From Delphinus delphis (lineage: Eukaryota; Chordata; Mammalia; Artiodactyla; Delphinidae), in assembly GCF_949987515.2 (NCBI RefSeq), contig NC_082688.1, forward strand, positions 101,907,893 to 101,971,892: a stretch of 64,000 nucleotides of DNA, read 5' to 3'. Under the pieces are notes generated by a model. It saw nothing but the letters and a program-made list of their open reading frames with translations. It did no database searches and was not told the origin of the DNA. Positions 13,216 through 22,854 of the stretch are shown here, piece after piece (position 1 is the first letter of the stretch; each line of letters starts with the position of its first letter). The position numbers and the translations under genes were made by a program.

Positions 13216-13422
13216 GGGCTTCCCAGGTGGTGCAGTGGTTGAGAGACTGCCTGCCGATGCAGGGGACACGGGTTCGTGCCCCGGTCCGGGAGGATCCCAC
13301 ATGCCGTGGAGCGGCTGGGCCCGTGAGCCATGGCCGCTGAGCCTGCGCGTCCGGAGCCTGTGCTCCGCAATGGGAGAGGCCACAGCAGTGAGAGGCCTGC
13401 GTACAGCAATAAAATAAAATAA
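13216..13422 (+). mobile_element. CHR-2 type SINE nested in old L1
   Basis: Plus-strand copy with the tRNA-like head GGCTTCCCAGGTGGTGCAG. It is flanked by a 12-bp perfect duplication, AAAAACCTTTTG, at 13204-13215 and 13423-13434. Confidence 0.96.
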
Positions 13423-13600
13423 AAAAACCTTTTGTTCATCAAAAGACACTGTCAACAGAATGAAAAGGAAACCAACCCATGGAAAGGAAGAAGATATTTG
13501 CAAATCACATATCTGATAAGGGATTAATACCCAGAATATGTAAAGAACTCCTACAGTACAACAACAACAAAAAAAAAGTCCTATCAAAAAATGGGCAAAA

Positions 13601-13783
13601 GGGAGATCAGCTAGGTGGTTTGTGACCACCTAGAGGGGTGGGATAGGGAGGATGGGAGGGAGGGAGATGCAAGAGGGAAGAGATATGGGAACATATGTAT
13701 ATGTATAACTGATTCACTTTGTTATAAAGCAGAAACGAACACACCATTGTAAAGCAATTATACTCCAATAAAGATGTTAAAAA
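13601..13783 (+). mobile_element. Young 183-bp L1 3' end nested in old L1
   Basis: A 5'-truncated L1 tail (GGGAGATCAGCTAGGTGG to CCAATAAAGATGTT plus A run) is flanked by a perfect 15-bp duplication, AAAAAATGGGCAAAA, at 13586-13600 and 13784-13798. Confidence 0.95.
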
Positions 13784-14680
13784 AAAAAATGGGCAAAATA
13801 CTTGAATGAGCATTTCTCCAAAGAAGATATACCGATTGCCAATAAGATCCTGAAAACATTCTCAACATCTCTAATCGCAGGGAAATAGAAATAAAAATCA
13901 CAATGAGATATTAATTTGCACCCATGAAGATAACTATTATCAAAAAAACAAAACAGAACAGAAAATAACAGGTGCTGATAAGGATGTCAAGAATTGGAAC
14001 ACATGTGCTACTGGTAAAAGTGTAAAATGGTACAACCCTTATGGAAAACAGTTTGATTGTTCCTCAAGACATAAAAATAGATTTACCATGTAATCCAGAA
14101 ATTTCATTCCTAGGTATACACTGAAAAGAATTCAAAGCAGGGACTTGAACAGATATTCACTTGAACAGATTGTACATCCATGTTCATAGCAGCATTTTTC
14201 ATAATAGCCAAAAGGTGGAAGAAACCCAAGTACCGTTCAGTGGGTAAATGGGTAAACAAAATGTGGTGTCTATACACAATGGAATATTATTCAACCCTTA
14301 GAAAATAATGAAATTCTTACACATGCTACAACATGAATGAACCTTGAAGACATTATGTTAAGTGAAATAAGCCACTCACAAAAGGACAAATACTTTATAA
14401 TTACTCTTCTGTGAGGTACCTAGAGTTGTCAAATTCATAGAGACAGAAAGTAAAATAATGATTGTCAGCGCCTGGGGGAAGCGGAGAATAGGGCATTATT
14501 TATCGTGTGTGTGATTTCAGTTTGGGAAGATGCTAAAAGTTCTGGAGGTGGATAGTGGTGATGGTTGCATATATGTGAATATACTTGATGCCGCTGAATT
14601 GAATACTCAAAAACAACTAAAATGTTAAATTTTATGATTTGTTTATTTGTCCACAATAAAAACTAATCTTGAAAAAAGTG

Positions 14681-15039
14681 CAAAAATTTTGTTAGGGGAA
14701 ACTTTTGTGAGAGAGAATGGGGAGGGAACTAGAGGGATTTGAGAGAGCCATCAGACCAGGAAGCAAGTCTGACTCTAAGGAAAGGAGAAAGGGAAGGAAG
14801 ATTGAATGAAAGCATCCTAGACCTCGGTTCAGTTTAAAGAGGTTTTGACAAGTCCATCAGCCAATATCCACCATCACAGGAGTCCTCATTTTCTCCCAGA
14901 AGCGGGCATGCTTTAGTGTCATCAGCGTATGGGGTATTGGCTAAGAAAGCAGCCCTAGGAAGTGTCAGTGGGTTTCAGCATGCAGCCACTGAGGCCCTTC
15001 GCCGATTACACTCTATAGTCGGAGGTCAGCAAGACATAC
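14681..15039. other. No gene seen
   Basis: Unassigned sequence between an L1 tail and an L2; no reading frame of note. Confidence 0.6.
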
Positions 15040-15570
15040 TATCATGACCACCGCAAAGGCTTTGCATGATCTGCCACCACCATTGCCTCTTGACTCCTTA
15101 GCCTCCTTCCCTTTGCATCATATGCTCCAGCCACACTGGCCTTGCCAATCCTTGGAGACACTGGGCATGCTCCTACTGGAGAACTTCTGCACATGTTACT
15201 GTGCCTAAATGCTCGTCTCCTGAGTTTCCATGTGGTTTGTTGCTTCACTTCCTTCAGATCTTTACCCAAACATCACTTTCCCAGTGAAGCCTGCCCTGGC
15301 CACACTATCGAAAATTTCAACACCCCTTCACCATCCCTCATACATATACACAGACTTTCTGTCTCTCCTCTCTTCTTTTTTTATTAGCATTTGTCACTAT
15401 AAAACATAATATACTCATTTATTTATATTGTTTGTTTCCTATCTCTCCTACTAGAATGTAAATTTCACGTCAACAGGAGCAGTGACTGGATTGGTTACTG
15501 TTGTTTATTCAGCAAGTAGAATAGTACACAGAATATATTAAGCATTCAATAAGTATAATACAACACTGAA
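15040..15570 (+). mobile_element. L2 LINE 3' region
   Basis: Sense L2 sequence: CACACTGGCCTTGCCAATCC, CCAGTGAAGCCTGCCCTGGC, CTACTAGAATGTAAATTTCA and a terminal AAGCATTCAATAAGTAT. Confidence 0.8.
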
Positions 15571-16594
15571 CACACAGAAGAAAAAAGATTGAAAATATTA
15601 ATACATTTATTGCTGATGTGCAAATGAGTCACTACAAGAAATCCAGAGGGACATATTCTTGGCAACATTTTGTTTGCAGTTAGTCCAAACTTCCATGTAT
15701 ACTTGGAAGGACGAGACTTCGTGAAAAATCTATAATTCAAACATTTCTCAAGTTCAGAAAGGTTTTTCATGACAAAAACCAAGGAAGCTTTTAAAGATAA
15801 CAATGATAAGACAAAAGGGTCATGGTCAAGGGGCCCCCAGACCAGCATGAGTGACTCCTTTTGGTTAAGAATGGGATAATTTGTGCATCAAAAAAGTTAC
15901 TGAAAGCAATTGATTTAAACACACTGAACGTATTTTTTAAATACTCATAGTTCTTAATGATAAAAAGGAGAAAAAGAGAAAGTTAAACAGGGCAACATCA
16001 AAAACAAAAACCTGACCCTTGAGACACAAGTAGGAAAACTAGGGCATACACTTCTTATTGCAAAGATCGGCAAATAAAATACATGGATTCATCACTTATC
16101 CTAATTTCAGGATAACCAAATTCCTTTAGTTGATAAGGAAACATCTTTCTTTTCAAAAAAACACCAAGCTAACGTATGAGGAAATATAATACTTTTTTAA
16201 ATCATCATTTTGCAACCCCTAGTGAAATATTTGATTCAGTCAAACATCATCAGTGGGTGAAACAGATTAGAGGAGAATACTTCAAGAGGATAGGAAAAGA
16301 GATTAAGCCAATGGGACAAAATCACAATAATTATTTAATATACATAATGGATGTATGTGGCTTATTATTCTCTGCATTTTGCATGTGTTTGAAAAATTTC
16401 ATAAAGTCATTAAAGAGAATGGTTTACCCTAATTAATTCTAATGAATGAGAGTTTACTATAAGTTACAATTAAATCTTCCACTTAACCAACTTATGCTGC
16501 AATATCCCAAAATATTAATTCATTTAAGTAGAGGAAAAAATATAGCATTATAATATTTAACCTTAAAATATATATTTGGAAGGTATGATATCCA
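15571..16594. other. No gene seen; AT-rich unassigned sequence
   Basis: Frames of up to 100 codons on the minus strand (15546-15848) lack recognisable domains and are expected by chance in AT-rich sequence. Confidence 0.6.
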
Positions 16595-17140
16595 TTAATT
16601 CAACCTAAATTTATTGGAACCTTATTATTAATCAATTATAGTTCTAGATGCTAGGAATGTAGCGATGAACAAGTCCCTTTTCTCTTGGAGTCTATGTACT
16701 AGTAAGACTAAGAGAGACAAATAAATGAAAATACTAATCACATAGTAATAAGTACCTTGAAGAAGGTAAAGTAAGGAGAGAAGATAGAGGGACAGAAGGA
16801 CAGCAGAAGTAGAGGATATTTGAAATAAGGTGGATGGAAAAGAAATTTGTAAAGAGGTGATACTTGAGCTTAAATCAAAATGGTGTTAGGAGCATATCTT
16901 ACGTAGATCTAGGCAGTGAAGCTGGTTGCGATGGGGGGAGAGTAAGTGTAAACTCCCTGAATTGTAAAAGAACTAAATGTATAAGAAGGACACTATAATT
17001 AAAGAGAAGGAAGAGCGGGGAAGAGGGGTAGGGAACAAAGCATGTGGAGCCTTGTGAGCCATGGTAAGGAATTTAGATTTTATTCTAAATATGATGAAAA
17101 ACTATTGAAGAATATGAAGCAGAAGAATGATGTAGTTTGA
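16595..17140 (-). mobile_element. L2/L3-class LINE remnant, antisense
   Basis: AATTCAACCTAAATTTATTGG, CTAGATGCTAGGAATGTAGC and, further right, CCTTGTGAGCCATGGTAAGG with GATTTTATTCTAAATATGATG follow a common old mammalian repeat. The family is uncertain. Confidence 0.6.
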
Positions 17141-17212
17141 TTTAATATTTTAAAATATATACCTTGATAGACTTAGAATTTGTACGTCTGAGTTCATAGC
17201 AAGATTGGCCTA

Positions 17213-17414
17213 GTGCTTCCCTGGGAGCGCAGTGGTTGAGAGTCCGCCTGCCGATGCAGGGAACACGGGTTCATGCCCCGGTCCAGGAAGATCCCACATG
17301 CCACGGAGCGGCTGGGCCCGTGAGCCATGGCCGCTGAGCCTGCGCATCCGGAGCCTGTGCTCCGCAACGGGAGAGGCCACAACAGTGAGAGGTCCGCGTA
17401 CCGCAAAAAAAAAA
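17213..17414 (+). mobile_element. CHR-2 type SINE
   Basis: Plus-strand copy flanked by a 12-bp perfect duplication, AAGATTGGCCTA, at 17201-17212 and 17415-17426. Confidence 0.96.
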
Positions 17415-17426
17415 AAGATTGGCCTA

Positions 17427-17754
17427 AAACTTTCTTTTCTCCTTGAATGGTTTTGGTGTCAAAGTTGTATTAGTGTAATAAAATAAAGACGAGAACATTC
17501 CTTCAGTTTTTATTCTCCAGAACGTTTTATATAAGACTAGAATTATCTGCTCCATGAATAATTTATAAATATTGCCTATAAAACTATCTGATCCTGATAT
17601 TACTTTATGTACAGACTTATGTTCAATTTGTTTAGTAGCTATATAATCTCCTTATGTTTCCCAGTTGCTTAGTTGAATTTGGTAAGTTATATTGTTCTAA
17701 GAATGTACATTTTTTCAGTTCTAAAATATATTTACATAGCCTTACATTTCTAAG
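17427..17754. other. No gene seen
   Basis: AT-rich unassigned sequence between a SINE and an L1 5' end. Confidence 0.6.
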
Positions 17755-18720
17755 ATGGAGTAAAAGGGACCAGATTTACCTCCCGACTGAAACAACTGTT
17801 AATTGTTGGGAAAATATATAAAACAAGGTTTTGAACACATTTGGACATCAGGCAACAAAGAACAGTGACCCCCTGAGAGACGAGAGACAAATAAGATGAG
17901 CACTGTAACTGACTAGTTTATGCCCTTGGAAGAATTTCCAGGCTGCAGCACAGGGTGGGGAAGCTCGGACAGACCTTGGGAGACTCCCAGAAGTTAGAAG
18001 GTAGAAGACAGAGTCCAAGGTGGCTAGAGTTCATGGGCAGAGTACCAGAGAGGAGGGAACAGTCACAGGGGAACCCCAGCAAAGTAAAAATCAGCATAAA
18101 CACATGAGAAAACTACCCAAGGCTGAGGACAGAATGGCCTGAAAGGATTAAAGGGAACAGTACACAGAGCTCCCTCGAGGCTCAAGCTAGTGCGTGTTCC
18201 TAAGATCCAGTCAGGAAAACCTCATAATTCACGGGGCTTTAAGTAGAGCACTCGGAAAAATCTTGCTTCCATAGTGGAAAATAACTAGCTCCAGATTAAA
18301 CACCACTCTGGTCCTACCTAATAAATCTTAAAAGCAAGAACCAAAGAATCAGACTGTGTCCTTGTAACTTAACTGTGTACCAGAATAAAGCTCAAGAATT
18401 TTTATAGGAATACAAATATATCCAGCATGAAATGAGGTAAAACCACAGTGTTTGGTTTCCTATCAAAATTGACTAAGGAGGCAAAGAAACAGGAAAACAC
18501 GACCCATGTCGAGGAGGAAAATCAATCAACTAAACCAACACAGAATTGATACAAATGTTAGGATTAGCAGACAAGGACAGGAGAACAGCCATTATAATAG
18601 TTTTCCATATGTTCAAAGAATTAGAGGAAAGAATGCACACGTTAAGTAGAGATGCAGAAGACAGTAAAAAAGATCTAAGTCAATGGAGCCATAAAATGGT
18701 ATTTCGTGAAGGTCAATAAA
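17755..18720 (+). mobile_element. Old L1 5' region (5' UTR to ORF1 start)
   Basis: It begins AAGATGGAGTAAAAGGGACC, a common L1 5' start. It later contains GGAGGAAAATCAATCAACTA, GGATTAGCAGACAAGGACAG and TTCCATATGTTCAAAGAATT, as in older eutherian L1 5' regions. The remainder of that L1 is not joined to it. Confidence 0.65.
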
Positions 18721-18737
18721 AGTGATAAACCTCAAAT

Positions 18738-18812
18738 GCAGTGATTTTCATCTGGGGGTGATCTAGCCCTCTGAGGGATACTTGGCAATGTCTGGAGATA
18801 TTACACAACAAA
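18738..18812 (+). mobile_element. MER5-like (hAT-Charlie) fragment
   Basis: CAGTGATTTTCATCTGGGGG followed by CTTGGCAATGTCTGGAGATA matches the 5' end of MER5-type elements; the 3' end is missing. Confidence 0.65.
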
Positions 18813-18815
18813 AAA

Positions 18816-19496
18816 CTCTGGGAAAACAGTGTCTGAATTTGAAGTATTAAGATTCTGATGGTGGGTAATTTCAGATATTCAGGAGAACTGGGGTGGAGGA
18901 TTGAAGTTCATTTCTAGAAGCTTCTGCTCTGCCTTTGAGCCCCATCCCCACAATATACCATATAGGCTAGTGGTCTTCAGAAATTTTTTAAATGGACGCC
19001 ATGAAAGAATTTTAAAGAACTATGTACCCCCTTGTTCATTTCTAAGTTGATATCTAAATTTTCCATCATAAATTTAAATACTTGTAGAGGATATAATTTC
19101 TGACTTACTGTAAATTTTGACATTTTAAACTAAAACCATTACATCATTCTTAAATGTATCTGGTGGGCTCTAAATACCCTAAATATTTGCTGCCCACCAA
19201 CATCCATTTAAAAATGTGAACAAGCTCTTCTTTCACAGGAAAAAAAAAAGAAGAAGGGATAATAGAGCTATGCAGCTGCCAGCATGGGTTATCCTACAAG
19301 AGAAGGGAAGAACACTCCCTAAGGCAAGGTTATTTCTGCCTCAGTTCCAGAGAGCAGATCACTTCCGCTATTTCAGCAGGCCAGGCTGTCCCTGCCTGTG
19401 GCCCTGTGCATGGGACTGTTGCCCAAAGCCACTGGGGCAATGTTGCCACCCCCGGTGAGCTGGGAATGTGGGACCGAGAGGGCAGAGCATGAAGCC
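18816..19496. other. No gene seen
   Basis: Unassigned sequence between a MER5-like fragment and a SINE; short frames without known domains. Confidence 0.6.
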
Positions 19497-19507
19497 AAAG
19501 AGTATTA

Positions 19508-19718
19508 CCCTTTTTTTTTTTTTTTTGTGGTACACAGGCCTCTCACTGTTGTGGCCTCTCCCGTTGCGGAGCACAGGCTCCGGACACGCAGGCTCAGCGG
19601 CCATGGCTCACGGGCCCAGCCGCTCCGCGGCATGTGGGATCTTCCCGGACTAGGGCACGAACCCGTGTCCCCTGCATCGGCAGGTGGACTCTCAACCACT
19701 GCGCCACCAGGGAAGCCC
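19508..19718 (-). mobile_element. CHR-2 type SINE
   Basis: Minus-strand copy flanked by an 11-bp perfect duplication, AAAGAGTATTA, at 19497-19507 and 19719-19729. Confidence 0.96.
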
Positions 19719-19729
19719 AAAGAGTATTA

Positions 19730-20092
19730 TTCTTGAGTTTAAAGTCTTATGGAATTTGCTCTGCTAGGTTTTGGACTTTCTTGGGACATGTGGCTCCCTT
19801 TTCATTGCTGATTTTTCCCTTTGGGAATGGGAATGTTTATCCTATGCCTGTCCCACTATTGCATTCCGGAAGCAGATAACTTGTCTGGTTTCACAGATTC
19901 TTAGGTGGAATTTTGTTTCAGTGTGAATCTTACGGTGAATCTCCCCAACACTGATTTAGATGATATTTGCATGAGAATTGTGACTAAAGAGTTGATGCTG
20001 GAATGAGTTGAGACTTTTGGGATGTCAGTATAGGAGGGAATGTATTTCGCATGTGAGAAGGACATAAATTTGGGGAGCCAGAGGGCAGAATG
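19730..20092. other. No gene seen
   Basis: Unassigned sequence between a SINE and a MaLR LTR fragment. Confidence 0.6.
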
Positions 20093-20345
20093 TTACAGGC
20101 TGAATTGTGTCTCTCTCAAAATTCATATGTTGAAACTCTAACTCCCAGGACCTTAGAGTGTGACGGTATTTGGAGACAGGGCCTTTAAAGAGGTGACTAC
20201 GTTGCAATAAGGCCGATAGAGTGGGTCCTGATCCAATCTGACTGGTGTCCTTGTAAGAATAGGAATTTGTACACAAAGAGACACCAGAGGGGGTGGTGTG
20301 TACACAGACAAAAGACTATGTGCAGGCACAGTAAAAGTAGGACAA
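20093..20345 (+). mobile_element. MaLR LTR fragment (MLT1 type)
   Basis: TTACAGGCTGAATTGTGTCT, TTCATATGTTGAAACTCTAA and GACGGTATTTGGAGACAGGG match the 5' half of MLT1 LTRs. The 3' half is missing or unrecognisable. Confidence 0.8.
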
Positions 20346-20760
20346 TCTGCAACTCAAGGAGAAAAGGTCTCAGAAGAAACCAACCTGCCAACACTCTATA
20401 TAAAAACATGTTCATTCTCCCCAAAATTGATCCACGAGCTTAATGCAATTCCAACTTTGGGGAAAGCTGACAAGCTAATTCTAAAATAGAATTTAACTCT
20501 AAACAATTAAGAAAATCCAAGCGCTCTTGAAGAACAACATTTGATAACATACTGTTGGACTTATTATAAAGCCACATAAAACAAGCCTGTGGTATTGGTA
20601 AAAGAAAGACACATAGACGGATGGAACAGAAGAGAGAACCCAGTAACAGAACAGTAACAGTAACATATACATGGATCCTTGGTTTATGACAGAGATAGCA
20701 CTTCAGAGCAGTGGGGGAACCATGGTGTTTCTAACAGATGGTGTTGTGTCAATTTGACAT
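20346..20760 (+). mobile_element. Old L1 ORF2 fragment, sense
   Basis: AGCTTAATGCAATTCCAAC and AAAGCTGACAAGCTAATTCT are typical of the L1 ORF2 C-terminal region. Stops occur in all frames. Confidence 0.7.
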
Positions 20761-20764
20761 CCAT

Positions 20765-21214
20765 AGACCTGGCTCTTACTAAATCTATCTCTACCTGTTA
20801 TAGGTCTATTCAGATTTTCTATTTCCTCTTGGGTTAGTTTCAGTAGTTTGTGTCTTTCTAGGAATCTTCCTTTCATTTAGGCTAATTTGTCATGATACTT
20901 CTGTTCACAGAATTCCTTTATATTCTTTTTTATTCCTGTAAGGAACAACACATAAATTTAAATACTTGTAGAGGATATAATTTTTATTTCTGCAATTAGT
21001 AATTTCAGTCTTTTCTCTTTTTTTCTTGCTCAGGACAGCTAAAAGATCGTCAACTTTGTTGTTCTTTTTTAAAAAAACAGCTTTTGTTTCATTGACTTTA
21101 TTGCTTTTCTATTCTCTAGTTCATTTATTTCCATTCTAATTTATAGTATTTCCTTTCATGTACCTATTCTGAATTTAGTTTTCAAAATTTAACAAATTTT
21201 AGCAATGTTTTTTA
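20765..21214 (-). mobile_element. Old L1 ORF2 fragment, antisense (block A)
   Basis: AGGTCTATTCAGATTTTCTA and ACAGCTTTTGTTTCATTGAC correspond to the part of antisense L1 that aligns with 25920-26230 of the long L1 in this window. Confidence 0.75.
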
Positions 21215-22175
21215 GTTTTCAATGCACAAGTCTTTTACATCCTTTGTTAAGTTTATTCCAGTATTTTGCCTTTTTTGATGCTATAGTAAATGGCATTGGT
21301 TTTTTAAATTTCCTTTTTAGGTTGGTCTTGTTAGTTTACAGAAATGCAACTGACTGTGTGTTGATTTTTTTATCCTGCAACCTTGTAGAAAATGTTTATT
21401 AATTGTAACAGGTTTTTTGTGGAATCTTCAGAGTTTTCTACACATATGATCATGTCACCTGTAAACAGAAATGATTTTGCTTCTTTTCCAATTTGAATGT
21501 TTTTTATTACTTGTTCTTGTCTAATTACTCTTGCGAGAGCTTTCAGTACTGTGTTTAATGGTAGTGGTGAGTGAGAATTTTTGCCTTGTTCTAGATATTA
21601 GAGGAAAGCTTTTATTCTTTCACTGTTGAGTATCATGTTATCTGTGGGCTTTGTAGTATGTTGTGGTAGTTTTCTTCCATTCCTAGTTTATTGAGCATTT
21701 TTATCATGTGTTAAATTTTGTCAGATTCTCTTTCTTCAGCAATTGAGATGATCATGTGGTTTTTGTCTTTCATTCTGTTTTATCAATCAATGTAGTGTAT
21801 TACATTGATTGATTTTTGTGTGTTGAACCATCCTTGAACTTCAGGTGTAAATCCTACTTGATCATGGTGCATGGTCTTTTTAATGCACTGTTGAATTCAG
21901 TTTGCTAATGTTTTGTTGAGAATTTTTCCATCTATATTTATTATAGATATTAGTCTCTAGTTTTCTTTTCTTGTAATATCTTTGTCTGGCTTTGGTATCA
22001 GAATATTACTGGCTTCATAAAATGAGTTTGGAAATGTTCCCCCTCTTTAATTCTTTGGAAGAGTTTGAGAAGAATTGGTATTAATTCTCTAAGTATTTGG
22101 TAGAATACTTCTCCAGTGAAATCATTATGTCCTGGGCTTTTCTTTGTTGAGAAGTTTTTGACTATTACTTCAAAA
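21215..22175 (-). mobile_element. Old L1 ORF2 fragment, antisense (block B)
   Basis: TTTATTCCAGTATTTTGCC, GTTTACAGAAATGCAACTGA and TTTTGTTGAGAATTTTTCCA follow the order of 24960-25880 in the long L1. Block A, which should lie to the right of block B, lies to its left, so the blocks are not colinear. Confidence 0.8.
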
Positions 22176-22179
22176 ACAA

Positions 22180-22735
22180 CCAGTTAAACAAGGAGGCTGT
22201 TAAACTGAGGTATCTAATACCTTAGGAGCCTGAATAAGCAAATCAAAATCTAAGTTTGTATATGCCTCAAGATTAAGAAATTGAAACCTAAGGACAACCA
22301 AATCACAAACAGCCAACCACGCTTTTCCAAATAAGGCAAACACTGAAGCTATAGCCTGTCAAATAATTTCCTTGCTTTGCTTCTGCCTTTTCTCTATAAA
22401 AGTCTTTCCTTAGCTCTTATTGGTGGAATACTTCTAACCAGTTCCAGCCTGGTGCTGCCTGGTTCAAACTGATTTTTGCACATACAAACTCTTAAAATTT
22501 TTAAGGGACTTCCCTGGTGGTCCAGAGGCTAAGATTCTGTGCTTCCAATGCAGGAGGCCCAGGTTTGATACCTGGTTGGGGAACTAAACCCCACATGCCA
22601 CTACTAGGAGTTCGCATGCTGCAACTGAAGATCCCACATACCACAACTAAAGATCCCACATGCCACAACTAAGACACTGAGCAGCCCAATAATTTTTTTT
22701 TAATTTTAATATGCTTCAGTTTATCTTTTAACAGT
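22180..22735 (+). mobile_element. ERV-like LTR, split by a SINE
   Basis: Left and right parts (to 22504 and from 22704) read as one LTR-like unit. There is a promoter-like CTCTATAAAAGTC near 22391, then GTTGGTG-type U5 sequence with CTTCTAACCAGTTCCAGCCT, and an ending in TTTATCTTTTAACA. No coding region is attached. Family and exact ends are uncertain. Confidence 0.55.
22505..22703 (+). mobile_element. CHR-1 like SINE
   Basis: GGGACTTCCCTGGTGGTCCAG head, box B-like GGTTTGATACCTGG and a body of repeated CCACAACTAA motifs, inserted in the LTR-like unit. Confidence 0.85.
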
Positions 22736-22854
22736 GTTTAACCGATTTACATTTAGTGTGTGACTGATAAAGGAGGATTTATGTCTACCATTTTGCTATT
22801 TGTTTTCTACATGCCTTATGTCTTTTTTTGTTTGCTTCTTTGTTTTTTATTTAT
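22736..22854 (-). mobile_element. Small antisense L1 fragment
   Basis: AACCGATTTACATTTAGTGTG resembles the antisense L1 region that lies near 27200 in the long L1. Confidence 0.5.

Larger units (their letters stand above)
12485..14680 (+). mobile_element. Old L1 (ORF2 3' half and 3' UTR) carrying nested insertions
   Basis: L1 ORF2 sequence runs in the sense direction through both sides of a SINE (13216-13422) and a younger L1 tail (13601-13783), ending in a 3' UTR near 14680 (CACAATAAAAACTAATC). A (TA)n tract lies at 12967-12992. All frames are broken. Confidence 0.88.

Noticed and set aside
13216..13300. tRNA gene calls at SINE heads
   Set aside because: The A-box and B-box-like motifs belong to tRNA-derived SINE heads; they lack a proper cloverleaf and a mature tRNA end.
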